Assembly: GCA_002083595.1 (NCBI GenBank)
Contig: MSXT01000058.1
Span: 1 to 43,254, forward strand
Direction: 5' to 3'
Source of the DNA: Proteobacteria bacterium ST_bin16
GTDB lineage: Bacteria > Pseudomonadota > Gammaproteobacteria > Burkholderiales > Nitrosomonadaceae
DNA length: 43,254 bases
Made by a program: the position numbers and the translations under genes. The notes beneath the pieces are model-generated. The model was not told the origin of the DNA, made no database searches, and saw only the letters and a list, made by a program, of their open reading frames with translations. Positions 7,769-16,620 of the stretch are shown one piece after another. Position 1 is the stretch's first letter, and each line of letters opens with the position of its first letter.

Positions 7769-8620
7769 TCATTTGAATTCGACCCATACCGGTTGATGAT
7801 CCGAAGCTTCCGTCTCAGCATCAATGCCAATAGTGCTGAGACGGCTTACCAATCCGTCAGTAATAAAAACAAAATCAAAGCACTCCGGTTGATCGACGAA
7901 ATCTACCGGATGGATCCCGACGGTCGGCGCATGCGGTGTACAGGGATGTATAATCGGCCAAGCATCGTGAAAGTCCGGTGTGCTGTTGTCTTCAATGGGT
8001 GCAAGAATTTGCGCACGTTCGGGTGCTGTGGCAGGAAAATTGAAATCGCCGCACAATAATGCTTCCGCAGGTCTGGGAAAAACTTCAAATGTTCCTCCTC
8101 GTTCTTCATTCAAGATTTTCCGTTGCGACATGGCGCATGCTGCCCGGTGCATATTCCGGATTGCGTCGATTTGAATTTTTCGCTGCCGTTGAGAATAGTA
8201 TTCGAGGTGCGTAGTCATGATACGTAACGGTCCAATATCCGCTATCACAACCGCTTCTACCAGCACCCGCTGCATGCTGGGTGCCGCCAATTCCGCTGAC
8301 CATGGTAGCAAATGCCGCCACACTTGACCGACCGGTAAACGGGTAAAAATGGCATTGCCAAATTGACTGCGTCCGCCTTGGCTATTTGGTACATCCGTAG
8401 CTATGCCATAGATGGCAGAGTAACCCGGGAGAAGCGCGGATAGCTGGGCAATCTGGTCTTCACTGTGGCTACCCGGTAAGCCGGGAAAATTGATCGCGAC
8501 TTCCTGCAAGCAAATGACATCAAAATCACCCAGCTGGCTGATTGTGCGTAAGATGCGGACAAGATCGACACAGCCGTCCAGTCCTCGGCCCCACTGAATA
8601 TTCCAGCTTAACAGTTTCAT
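7769..8620 (-). CDS. Endonuclease/exonuclease/phosphatase-family protein
   Basis: This 283-residue cytoplasmic protein has the EEP-fold metal-dependent phosphodiesterase motifs in order: SWNIQWG with Asn7, VICLQEV with the metal-binding Glu40, TTHLEYY in the middle, LLCGDFNFPA with the catalytic Asp and Asn, and SDHQPVWVEF at the C-terminus with the catalytic Asp-His pair. All key residues are present, so it should be active. The family cleaves phosphodiester bonds in DNA, phospholipid headgroups or small molecules; the substrate here is unknown. No signal peptide is visible. It is transcribed alone, convergent with the PfkB kinase, and its promoter must lie in the AT-rich stretch at 8621-9194. 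Confidence 0.85.
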   Translation of the reverse strand: MKLLSWNIQWGRGLDGCVDLVRILRTISQLGDFDVICLQEVAINFPGLPGSHSEDQIAQLSALLPGYSAIYGIATDVPNSQGGRSQFGNAIFTRLPVGQVWRHLLPWSAELAAPSMQRVLVEAVVIADIGPLRIMTTHLEYYSQRQRKIQIDAIRNMHRAACAMSQRKILNEERGGTFEVFPRPAEALLCGDFNFPATAPERAQILAPIEDNSTPDFHDAWPIIHPCTPHAPTVGIHPVDFVDQPECFDFVFITDGLVSRLSTIGIDAETEASDHQPVWVEFK

Positions 8621-9194
8621 ATCGAGTGAAGATTTTGTAATGGATGAACTTCAAAGTGTTCGTTGGTAAATAGTCGATCAGATATATTTTTGTGTGCGTT
8701 TTCCCACATTCGCGTTAAATGACTTTTGATAAGATCGTAACTATTTTTACAAATAAATTAAACAAAACAGCTGTATCAAGTATAGCAACTCGTGCTAGCT
8801 GGGTTGCTGAATTTGTCACTTAGCACTTGCAAAAAATACCACGAAGAAAGCGATGTCATAATTGATTAATATTTTGCGGTGATAGCTTTGACAGTATCGA
8901 TGCTTCACAAAATAACGCATCATAATTACTGCTTCATTCGTGAGATCTCCGTTTGTCTGAATTAAATCTTTTAAAGTTTTTCAAATTAAGTCCGAAATAA
9001 AACTTGGTTGATATTTAGGCAATAAAGAAACCAAACTACTAGCAAATGTTAACCAAGTGGCAGATCGATTAAGAATGGTTTTTTTAAGTGGGAATGTCTT
9101 TTAGTAACCCTTCTTCAGATACTCATATAGTGAATCAAAGAATGGCAAATTTGAGAATGAATTTAAAAGTAGTACTGTTTAAAGGTAACGATAA
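8621..9194. other. 574-base AT-rich intergenic stretch
   Basis: This stretch has no ORF of normal size and is clearly AT-richer than its left neighbours. It must contain the promoters of the divergent genes at 8620 (minus) and 9195 (plus). Two features stand out. The first is a pair of interleaved inverted repeats at 8784-8826. The second is a 34-codon ORF at 9094-9198 that overlaps the start of the response regulator. Otherwise I see only AT-rich sequence with many poor promoter-like boxes and no convincing RNA gene. Confidence 0.5.
8784..8826. other. Interleaved inverted repeats (possible pseudoknot)
   Basis: AGCAAC at 8784-8789 can pair with GTTGCT at 8803-8808. GTGCTA at 8792-8797, inside the loop of the first pair, can pair with TAGCAC at 8821-8826, outside it. 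The crossed order is that of an H-type pseudoknot in RNA, or of two overlapping operator half-sites in DNA. Each arm is only 6 bases, so chance is possible. Confidence 0.25.
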
Positions 9195-9198
9195 ATGA
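9094..9198 (+). CDS. Possible 34-residue leader peptide
   Basis: An ATG at 9094 opens a 34-codon frame (MSFSNPSSDTHIVNQRM at its start, ending LFKGNDK). Its TGA overlaps the ATG of the response regulator in an ATGA arrangement at 9195-9198, and the regulator's AAAGG ribosome site lies inside it. Such overlap is typical of translationally coupled genes. Against it, the frame is short, its own ribosome site (GTGGG, two bases from the ATG) is poorly spaced, and the composition is AT-rich, where short open frames arise easily. Confidence 0.2.
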   Translation: MSFSNPSSDTHIVNQRMANLRMNLKVVLFKGNDK

Positions 9199-10364
9199 CC
9201 AACAAAACAGAGCACATACTCGCAAGAATCTCGCACAGAAGAATTGATGACACTAGAGTGCTGATTGTTGTGGATAAATATATCTCTGGCAAGACATTGA
9301 AAAATATACTAAATGATTGGGAATATAATATCATTGGTGTTTGCACTTCAAGTCAAGAAGCTTTGGTTAGAGTTAAAAAAGACAAACCTGACTTGATCTT
9401 AACCGACATGGAATTGAATGATTGTGATGGTATCTACTTAGCGCAGCAATTAAATTTACAAACTGATAGCACGAATCTTTGTATTTATTTTACAGCTTAT
9501 GCGAGTGACTTGATTGTGCAACGTACCATGACGATCGCTACTGCCATGGGTTGCGACATCAATAAAAACAGTACAAACAGACATCATGCGGATTTTGAGT
9601 CTTGTTTTTGTCAATATTATGGTCTTGATAAATCGAATGATCATATCAAGCAGCTTTCGGTTCAGCCTATCCGGGTATTATTAGTCGATGATCAACAAAT
9701 TGTACTTTGGGGATTGGAAAAGCTGATTAATAGCGAAAAGCCCAGAATGGAAGTTGTTGGGACTGCAACGAATATTTCCGATGCTAAACGTCTTATCCTG
9801 GAGAAGAAACCGGATATTGTTATTCTAAACATATACTTGGATGATATAGATTGCGTAAATTATATTCCTGATTTTGCAAGTGATGGAAATACGCGAGTGG
9901 TAATTTTTACTGAGTCACATGATAAAGAAATCATTGACAGAGCAGTACTCAGTGGTGCGCGGGGAGTAGTGCACAGAAAAGAATCGATGCAAACGGTGCT
10001 TCGAGCGATTGAGAAGATTTATGATGGTGAATTATGGCTTGATCGCATAACTACAGGCCGTATTCTTCTCCAAAATTCACGCGTACGTGGAAAAATCTCT
10101 GCTGCTGATGCAGATTCAGACAAGATTACAATGCTGACACGCAAGGAATGCATGATCCTTAAGGCATTCTCAGATGGAAGCGGTGGGGAACAGAATAAGC
10201 AAATAGCGGCAAAATTGTGCATGAGCGAGCACACTTTACGCAATCACTTGACTTCTATATTTAGTAAATTAGGTATTAAGAATCGATTCAGTTTGTTTGC
10301 ATATGCTAAACAGCATTTCCAACAAGTAGGATCCGCTGTGAACGAGTCAGCTAGAGGTTATTAA
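9195..10364 (+). CDS. Response regulator with two receiver domains and LuxR-type HTH
   Basis: This 389-residue protein has three parts. Receiver 1 (about 20-145) has a phosphoacceptor-like Asp71 in LILTDMELND, Thr100 and a Lys in DINKN, but only one acidic residue (Asp27) where an acidic pair is usual. Receiver 2 (about 158-280) resembles NarL-type receivers: it has the acidic pair Asp165-Asp166, Thr239 and Lys262, yet carries Asn212 (VILNIYLDD) where the phosphoacceptor Asp belongs. The C-terminal LuxR/NarL helix-turn-helix (about 314-375) has NKQIAAKLCMSEHTLRNHLTSIFSKLG. It is therefore a DNA-binding regulator in which receiver 2 should not be phosphorylated in the normal way. No histidine kinase is nearby. 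The gene is AT-rich and may be acquired. The ATG follows AAAGG with good spacing. Confidence 0.88.
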   Translation: MTNKTEHILARISHRRIDDTRVLIVVDKYISGKTLKNILNDWEYNIIGVCTSSQEALVRVKKDKPDLILTDMELNDCDGIYLAQQLNLQTDSTNLCIYFTAYASDLIVQRTMTIATAMGCDINKNSTNRHHADFESCFCQYYGLDKSNDHIKQLSVQPIRVLLVDDQQIVLWGLEKLINSEKPRMEVVGTATNISDAKRLILEKKPDIVILNIYLDDIDCVNYIPDFASDGNTRVVIFTESHDKEIIDRAVLSGARGVVHRKESMQTVLRAIEKIYDGELWLDRITTGRILLQNSRVRGKISAADADSDKITMLTRKECMILKAFSDGSGGEQNKQIAAKLCMSEHTLRNHLTSIFSKLGIKNRFSLFAYAKQHFQQVGSAVNESARGY

Positions 10365-10365
10365 C

Positions 10366-10388
10366 ACGAGAATGTATTTTCTCGTTTC
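10366..10388 (+). terminator. Weak hairpin terminator after the response regulator
   Basis: ACGAGAA at 10366-10372 pairs perfectly with TTCTCGT at 10379-10385 around a 6-base loop, starting two bases after the TAA stop. Only TTC follows, so the T-tract is short and termination may be weak. Confidence 0.45.
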
Positions 10389-10616
10389 ATCAAACTGACA
10401 AAATGTATTAGCAAGTCCAAAACTTGAATAGACTGGGAAATTCACCATAGCAGTAGAGGTTCAAGTCAGAGAATTTCTAAATTGTTTCAGACAGTTATTT
10501 TATTTTCCTGGTTTATTCATTTTTCTTATGTAGTTCAGCGATTAAATCCTAATGGTGTGCCCGGACTAATTAATTGCTTCCAAATAGCTTATAAGCGCAA
10601 GATCTGAAGGCAGGCT

Positions 10617-12257
10617 TTATCCCTCACGAGTTACACCTTGCTGCTCCAAATGTTCCTCCACATCTTTCTGGCTGAACCCAATCGCACTGGCAACGCGATC
10701 GGCATGACTGACTTTAGAGATGCCAGCGATCAGGCGGTGTGTCGGCCCTTGTGGCATGAATTCGACTTGCAGATACCGGCCGATACCGTCTTTTTGCAGC
10801 AATTCACAGAGTTCGTGATTGTGCGTGACCAGTAAAGTACTCGCGCCGAGTTTATGGAATCCTTTCAGGATATATTCCGAAATCGTCATTTTTTCCTCGA
10901 AAGTTGTGCCTTCGGATAATTCATCCAGCACCACCAGGCTGCGTGGTGTGGCATTGAAGAATATTTCGCGCGTGCGCTGGAGTTCATGGCCGAAACGTCC
11001 CATTGCGGCGCTGAGCTGACCCGGATCGGGTACTTGATAATAGAGATGCTCCGCCGGAACCAGTTGTCCTTGCGTGGCGGGAATATAGCAGCCGATTTGC
11101 CCGAGTAACTGGATTTGCACGATGGTTTTGCAATACGCTGTTTTGCCGCCGCTGTTCGGGCCGGTGATGATCAATACTCGGCCTGCCAGATCGAGATGAA
11201 CATCGTTCGGCACATAATCCGGTATTGCTTTGATCAGCAATGGATTCCTGGCCTGGCTGACGGTTAAACGGTGCTGTTTCTCATCGATAATTTCCGGCAA
11301 GATTTTGTCGCTGGCGCATGATTGTCCATAACGGTAGAAAGACAGCAACTCATCGAGTAATCCCAATGCTTCGACCGCTTTAGCCAAATCCGGGCTTTCG
11401 CGGAATTGCTTGCGCAGCGGGTAAATGATCGAATCGCGGTCGGAGACACCCATGGCCAGCAGGATAATCGGCAGCACCGGCGCGGTCAGCGCCAGAATGC
11501 CGTAACTGATATACGACGTGCCAAACTGCGGCATCAGGTTTTCAAAGAAGAATAAGATGCCATAACCGCCGATCAGGAAAGTCAGCATCGGTATAATTTT
11601 AAACAGCGAAGGCTGGAAGCGTGAATACAGATCAAAACCGGATTTCTCTTTTTTAGTTTTGAATTTCCCGCCCATGGAATAAACCGGGCCTTTCATCAAC
11701 GCGTAAGTTCTCGATTGGCCAAAATCATGGATGGCATCGAGCAGCGTGCGTAAATATGCCGACTGAGGGCGTGGCAATGCGGCGGCTTTCTCAACCAGAT
11801 CCACCGCAAATTGGGTGCCGTCCTGATACTGCCGGTAGCCGTAGCCGCCGAACTCCAGCTTATCGCTGCGGCTGCTCGGCTCATCGGTTGCAAAACCGCC
11901 GGAAAACTCACCATACAGCAGATGCTTCAATGACCGTTCACCGGAAACGACTTTCCCGGTGAATGTCGCCAAAGCGCTATAAAGCTCCGGGTTCGTCTCG
12001 ATTTCACGCAGCGCGATCTGTTTTTGTTGTATGACCTGCGCATCCTGATCCGGGCGGGCTAGCGATCGGTACAACGCCATGCGGCCGGTTTCGGTTTTTG
12101 TATGGTCAATGGCATGAAACAGCGCCTCGGTTTCTATCGCCGCAAATGTTTTCGGATCAAGCGCTTCGTAATCCGCCTCAGTGGGTCGGATATCTTCCAT
12201 GCTTCGGGGTTGATCGGAGTCGGATAAGATGAATTTTTTGCGCCAGATATCAATCAT
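10617..12257 (-). CDS. Membrane-embedded MutS-like ATPase
   Basis: This protein has about 546 residues. The C-terminal third is a MutS-type ABC ATPase: Walker A ITGPNSGGKT (about 365-373), Walker B RSLVVLDELSEGTTFEEK (Asp445-Glu446), then a TLLVTHNHEL switch. The middle part is a MutS core-like helical region. It is interrupted by two strongly hydrophobic segments (about 220-240 and 252-270), so the protein should sit in the inner membrane. There is no N-terminal mismatch-recognition domain, so it is not a mismatch-repair MutS. Its function is unknown. I take ATG 12257; the frame extends to a TTG at 12299, and neither has a clear ribosome site. It is divergent from the MacA/MacB-type operon, with 138 bases between. 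Confidence 0.85.
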   Translation of the reverse strand: MIDIWRKKFILSDSDQPRSMEDIRPTEADYEALDPKTFAAIETEALFHAIDHTKTETGRMALYRSLARPDQDAQVIQQKQIALREIETNPELYSALATFTGKVVSGERSLKHLLYGEFSGGFATDEPSSRSDKLEFGGYGYRQYQDGTQFAVDLVEKAAALPRPQSAYLRTLLDAIHDFGQSRTYALMKGPVYSMGGKFKTKKEKSGFDLYSRFQPSLFKIIPMLTFLIGGYGILFFFENLMPQFGTSYISYGILALTAPVLPIILLAMGVSDRDSIIYPLRKQFRESPDLAKAVEALGLLDELLSFYRYGQSCASDKILPEIIDEKQHRLTVSQARNPLLIKAIPDYVPNDVHLDLAGRVLIITGPNSGGKTAYCKTIVQIQLLGQIGCYIPATQGQLVPAEHLYYQVPDPGQLSAAMGRFGHELQRTREIFFNATPRSLVVLDELSEGTTFEEKMTISEYILKGFHKLGASTLLVTHNHELCELLQKDGIGRYLQVEFMPQGPTHRLIAGISKVSHADRVASAIGFSQKDVEEHLEQQGVTREG

Positions 12258-12395
12258 ACGAAAATGTCTATACAAGGTTTTGGATGAATTGCCAGCCAAC
12301 GGTTTTAAGCGTTAACGAACGTGTAAAATACGCATATTTGCAACGAAACACAACACACGATCACCGGATATCGCACCGACCCTATTCACTCAATC

Positions 12396-13544
12396 ATGCC
12401 GCCGCTCAAGAAACCGTTCAAATTAATCAGCTTTGCCCTTATTGCTGGTGCAATCGCACTGGCCGGCTGGTATTACACCCGTCCCAAACCGCTGGAAGTG
12501 GAATGGGCAACGATTGCAACCGGTAGTGTCGAAGCCACTATCGTCAACACGCGCGCTGGCACGATCAAATCCTGCCAGCGTTCCGATCTGGCGCCGATCA
12601 CCGGCGGGCAGATCGCCAAAATCTGGGTGAAGGAAGGCGATCATGTGCAAAAGGGGCAAGTGTTGCTGGAACTCTGGAGTCAGGATTTGCAGGCGCAACG
12701 CGAACTGGCGCAGCGGCAGCTAGCGATGGCGCAGGAACGGCGCCGCGAAACCTGCATCCTGGCGGAAAATGCCCGGCGTGAATCGATCCGCACGCAACAA
12801 TTGGTAGAACAAGGTTTTGTCAGCTCACAACGTGCCGACGATGCCAACGCCAATGCGCGTTCGCGTCAGGCCAGTTGTGAAGCAACTATCGCCGACATCA
12901 AACGCGCTGAAGCGCAGATCCGCGTATCGCAAGCCGGAATTGATCGCACCGTGATCATCGCGCCTTTCTCCGGGGTGATTGGCAAAATTTCCGGTGAACT
13001 GGGCGAATTCACCACACCGTCGCCTCCGGGCATTCCCACCCCGCCAACGATTGATCTGATCGACGATAGCTGTCTGTATGTTACGGCGCCGATGGACGAA
13101 GTCGATGCGCCCAAAATCAAAATCGGCCAAGAAGCGCGCATTACGCTGGACGCGATGCCGGGAAAAATTTTTCCCGGAAAAATCCGGCGCATTGCGCCGT
13201 ACGTGACTGAAATCGAGAAACAGGCGCGTACCGTCGATATCGAAGTGGATTTTCTGCAAGTTCCGGCGGATACCTTGCTGGTAGGTTACAGCGCCGATGT
13301 GGAAGTCGTGCTGGAACGCAGGGACGACGTACTGCGTATCCCGACGCAAGCGATCCGGCAAAATAATAAAGTCTGGGTAGTGGATGCCAAAGATCGTCTG
13401 GCCGAACAGCCGCTGGAAACCGGCCTCAGCAACTGGAGCTTCACCGAAATCCGCACCGGCCTGAAAGCGGGCGACCGCGTGCTGACCTCATTTGATCAAG
13501 ACAAAATCAAAGCCGGTGTTGCGGTGCAACCCAAAAATCCATGA
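12396..13544 (+). CDS. Periplasmic adaptor (MacA/HlyD-type membrane fusion protein)
   Basis: This 382-residue protein has one N-terminal membrane anchor (about 9-27, KLISFALIAGAIALAGWYY), then the adaptor domains: a split lipoyl domain (around GGQIAKIWVKEGDHVQKGQVLLEL and APFSGVIGKI), a coiled-coil hairpin (about 105-185, rich in Gln, Ala and Arg), a beta-barrel domain and a membrane-proximal domain (RIPTQAIRQNNKVWVV). Such adaptors link an inner-membrane ABC exporter to an outer-membrane channel. Cysteines at the hairpin (ETCILAE, RQASCEATIAD) are unusual. Its stop overlaps the ATPase start in ATGA, so the two are coupled. The transported substrate cannot be told from sequence. Confidence 0.9.
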   Translation: MPPLKKPFKLISFALIAGAIALAGWYYTRPKPLEVEWATIATGSVEATIVNTRAGTIKSCQRSDLAPITGGQIAKIWVKEGDHVQKGQVLLELWSQDLQAQRELAQRQLAMAQERRRETCILAENARRESIRTQQLVEQGFVSSQRADDANANARSRQASCEATIADIKRAEAQIRVSQAGIDRTVIIAPFSGVIGKISGELGEFTTPSPPGIPTPPTIDLIDDSCLYVTAPMDEVDAPKIKIGQEARITLDAMPGKIFPGKIRRIAPYVTEIEKQARTVDIEVDFLQVPADTLLVGYSADVEVVLERRDDVLRIPTQAIRQNNKVWVVDAKDRLAEQPLETGLSNWSFTEIRTGLKAGDRVLTSFDQDKIKAGVAVQPKNP

Positions 13545-14224
13545 TCCGCCTGAGCGCGATTACACGCACATTCCACATGGGCGACCAGACGGTCTATGCA
13601 TTGAATGGCATCAACCTGAACATCGCTTCAGGTGAATATGTGTCGATCATGGGACCTTCCGGTTCGGGAAAATCGACGTTGCTGAATATCATCGGTTTGC
13701 TGGACCGGCCCGACAGCGGCCATTATGAACTCGATGACCGGCTGATCACCGATTTGTCGGAAACGGAGCAAGCGCAAATCCGCCGGGAAAAAATCGGTTT
13801 CGTGTTTCAGTCGTTCCACCTGATTCCGCGCTTGACGGCTGCGGAAAATATCGAATTGCCGCTCATCTTGGGCGGCATGCCGCAAGAGCAGCGGCAAATC
13901 CGCGTCAATGAGGCGTTGCAGGCTTTTGAGCTGAAGCAGCGCGCCAGCCACCGTCCCGCCGAACTTTCCGGCGGGCAGCGCCAGCGTGTGGCGATTGCGC
14001 GCGCGACTATCATGCATCCCAGCGTTATTCTGGCGGACGAGCCGACTGGTAATCTGGATCATCAGATCGGTGCCGAAGTAATGGCGCTGCTGGAAAATCT
14101 GCATCACACAGGGACTACGCTGATTGTCGTGACGCATGATCGCGAACTGGGCGCGCGCGCGCATCGTCAGATCGGTATGCGCGATGGAAAAATATTAACA
14201 GACCAAGCCGATGACGCTGGCTGA
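13541..14224 (+). CDS. ABC transporter ATPase, MacB/LolD type
   Basis: This 227-residue nucleotide-binding subunit has Walker A GPSGSGKST (about 44-52), the signature LSGGQRQRVAIARA, Walker B VILADEPTGNLD and a THD switch. It is a complete, stand-alone ATPase of the family that powers mechanotransmission exporters such as MacB and LolCDE. It overlaps the adaptor gene by 4 bases and the first permease gene by 14 bases, showing tight translational coupling. It probably serves both permeases downstream. Confidence 0.94.
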   Translation: MIRLSAITRTFHMGDQTVYALNGINLNIASGEYVSIMGPSGSGKSTLLNIIGLLDRPDSGHYELDDRLITDLSETEQAQIRREKIGFVFQSFHLIPRLTAAENIELPLILGGMPQEQRQIRVNEALQAFELKQRASHRPAELSGGQRQRVAIARATIMHPSVILADEPTGNLDHQIGAEVMALLENLHHTGTTLIVVTHDRELGARAHRQIGMRDGKILTDQADDAG

Positions 14225-15413
14225 TACCCTGCAAACGTCGTTTAGAACGGTTGTGAGCTACCGCGTCCGTTCGCTGCTGATCGTTCTGGCGATGGCGCTG
14301 GGTGTGGCTGCGGTCGTGGTGTTGACGGCGCTAGGTGACGGCGCGCGGCAATATGTCGTCAATCAATTTTCTTCCATCGGCACCAATTTGCTGGTCGTAT
14401 TACCGGGGCGCGCGGAAACTTCCGGTTCATTTCTCGGTGCCGTGCTCGGCCAAACGCCGCGCGATCTGACGTTGAAAGACGCGCAGCTGCTGGGCCGGTT
14501 GCCGCAAGTGCGGCGTTATGCGCCGCTCAATGTTGGTGCTGCGGAATTATCCGCCGCCAATCGCCTGCGTGAAGTTACGGTGCTGGGCAGCAATGCCGAC
14601 TTGATACCGATCCGGCACATGAAATTGGCGCAGGGAGGATTTCTGGCGCACGGCACCGAACGCAACGCGCAAATCGTGCTGGGCGCAAAAATCGCCAATG
14701 AATTCTTTCCCCGCAGCCAGGCCATCGGTCAACGCGTGCGCTTGGGCGATAGCCGGTTCATGGTGTCCGGTGTGCTGGCGGCGCAAGGTGAATCGATGGG
14801 TTTTAATACCGATGAAATCGTCATCATTCCGATTGACTATGCGCAAGCCATGTTCAATACCACATCGCTATTTCGTATCCTGATCGAAGCCAAAAGCCAC
14901 AGCGACATTGAGCCGGCCAAGCAGGCCATTTTGGCAACCTTGAAGCAAAGTCACGACGGCGAAGAAGATATTACCGTCATTACGCAGGATGCTATCCTCG
15001 CGACCTTTGACCGCATTCTTCACACCATGACGCTGGCAGTTGCCGGAATTGCCGCGGTCAGTTTGATTGTTGCCGGTATCCTGGTCATGAACGTGATGCT
15101 GGTGGCGGTCAATCAGCGCACGACGGAGATCGGTTTGCTGAAAGCCATTGGTGCTACATCCAGCGATATCCGCCGGTTATTTTTCGCCGAAGCGGCGTGG
15201 TTGTCGTTTGCCGGTGCCATTTTCGGATTTCTGCTGGGGCAATTCGGCAGCCTGATGCTACGCCTGGCTTATCCGCAGCTTCCTGCCTGGGCGCCAGCCT
15301 GGGCTTCGATAGCCGGAATCCTGGTGGCGCTGATTACCGGTATTGTGGCCTGCCTTTGGCCCGCCAGCCAAGCGGCGCGGCTCGACGCCGTGAAGGCTTT
15401 GAGTAAACGCTAA
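14211..15413 (+). CDS. MacB/FtsX-type ABC permease 1
   Basis: This 400-residue protein has the MacB fold: an N-terminal membrane helix (about 17-38, YRVRSLLIVLAMALGVAAVVVL), a large periplasmic MacB_PCD domain (about 40-260), and three C-terminal membrane helices of the FtsX domain (about 275-390) with the family string RTTEIGLLKAIGATSSDIRRLFFAEA. In the canonical MacB protein the ATPase is fused to this part; here it is the separate gene at 13541. It is followed after 7 bases by a paralogous permease, so the transporter may be a heterodimer, as in LolCE. Confidence 0.92.
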   Translation: MTLADTLQTSFRTVVSYRVRSLLIVLAMALGVAAVVVLTALGDGARQYVVNQFSSIGTNLLVVLPGRAETSGSFLGAVLGQTPRDLTLKDAQLLGRLPQVRRYAPLNVGAAELSAANRLREVTVLGSNADLIPIRHMKLAQGGFLAHGTERNAQIVLGAKIANEFFPRSQAIGQRVRLGDSRFMVSGVLAAQGESMGFNTDEIVIIPIDYAQAMFNTTSLFRILIEAKSHSDIEPAKQAILATLKQSHDGEEDITVITQDAILATFDRILHTMTLAVAGIAAVSLIVAGILVMNVMLVAVNQRTTEIGLLKAIGATSSDIRRLFFAEAAWLSFAGAIFGFLLGQFGSLMLRLAYPQLPAWAPAWASIAGILVALITGIVACLWPASQAARLDAVKALSKR

Positions 15414-15420
15414 ACAAGCG

Positions 15421-16620
15421 ATGAATATTGTCGACACCTTCCAATTTGCTTTCCGGTCGTTAACGGCGCATCGGCTGCGCACTATTTTATCGGCATCTGG
15501 AATTGCCGTCGGTATCGCCGCTGTGGTTTTGCTGACCGCGATCGGTGACGGCGTACAGCGTTTCGTGCTGGCGGAGTTTACGCAGTTCGGCACCAATATC
15601 GTTACGATTACGCCGGGAAAAATCAATACGCATGGCGGTTCGCTCGGTGCAATCGGCAGCGCGCGGCTACTGACCATTGACGATGCCATCGCATTGAGAC
15701 AAAGCCGTTATGCGCAATACACCAATGCCAGCGTGACCGGTAATGCGGAAATTCGCGCGCAAGGCCGCAGCCGCCGCGTAACGGCGTACGGGCAGGGGCC
15801 TGATTTTGCGCGGGCGTTCAACATGCAAGTCGCTATCGGGCAATTCCTGCCCGATGACGATCCGCGCAATCCGCGCGCGTACGCCGTGCTTGGCGCTAAA
15901 GTGCGCAACGAATTGTTTGGCGATGCCAATCCGCTCGGCGCGTTGCTGCAAGTCGGCGGGACGCGCTTTCGGGTCATCGGTGTGATGGCGTCGAAAGGCA
16001 ATGTGCTCGGTTTTGATTTTGACGATACGGTTTTTGTGCCTACGGCCCGGGCTTTGGAAGTATTCAACCGGCAAGGCGTGATGGAAATCAATTTTTCCTA
16101 CCATCCGGATGCGCCGGTGCAAGCCGTGGTCAGCGATATTAACCGCATTCTGATCGCACGGCACGGGCGCGAGGATTTCACCGTCAAACCGCAACAGCAG
16201 ATGCTCAGCACGTTATCCACCGTGCTCAGTGTGTTGAAGTTCGCGGTCGCCGCGCTGGGCGGTATTTCGTTGATTGTTGGCGCGGTCGGCATGATCACGC
16301 TGATGCATATCGCCGTTTCCGAGCGGGTATCGGAAATCGGTTTGCTCACCGCATTAGGCGCTACGCGCGGGCGCATCCGTCTGTTGTTTTTGCTGGAATC
16401 GACCGCGTTGTCCACCATCGGCGGCTTGGCGGGGTTGCTCATCGGATCGGGTATCGCCGGGTTGCTCAAACTGCTGATCAGCGGATTGCCGGTGAATATT
16501 CCGTGGAATTTTGTGTTCGGTGCGCTCGGTTTGTCGCTGCTGATCGGTCTTGCTGCGGGCGTGGTACCGGCGATGCGCGCGGCAAAATTGAATCCGGTGG
16601 ATGCCTTGCGCACCGATTAG
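15421..16620 (+). CDS. MacB/FtsX-type ABC permease 2
   Basis: This 399-residue protein is a paralogue of the preceding permease with the same architecture: N-terminal helix (about 18-40, AHRLRTILSASGIAVGIAAVVLLTA), periplasmic MacB_PCD domain, and three C-terminal helices with the family string ERVSEIGLLTALGATRGRIRLLFLLES. Shared strings such as AIGDGVQRFV...FGTNIVTITPGK and ALGDGARQYV...IGTNLLVVLPGR show that the two came from a duplication but have diverged strongly. Both keep key helix features, so a heterodimer is likely. It ends the adaptor-ATPase-permease-permease operon; no outer-membrane efflux protein gene follows. Confidence 0.92.
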   Translation: MNIVDTFQFAFRSLTAHRLRTILSASGIAVGIAAVVLLTAIGDGVQRFVLAEFTQFGTNIVTITPGKINTHGGSLGAIGSARLLTIDDAIALRQSRYAQYTNASVTGNAEIRAQGRSRRVTAYGQGPDFARAFNMQVAIGQFLPDDDPRNPRAYAVLGAKVRNELFGDANPLGALLQVGGTRFRVIGVMASKGNVLGFDFDDTVFVPTARALEVFNRQGVMEINFSYHPDAPVQAVVSDINRILIARHGREDFTVKPQQQMLSTLSTVLSVLKFAVAALGGISLIVGAVGMITLMHIAVSERVSEIGLLTALGATRGRIRLLFLLESTALSTIGGLAGLLIGSGIAGLLKLLISGLPVNIPWNFVFGALGLSLLIGLAAGVVPAMRAAKLNPVDALRTD

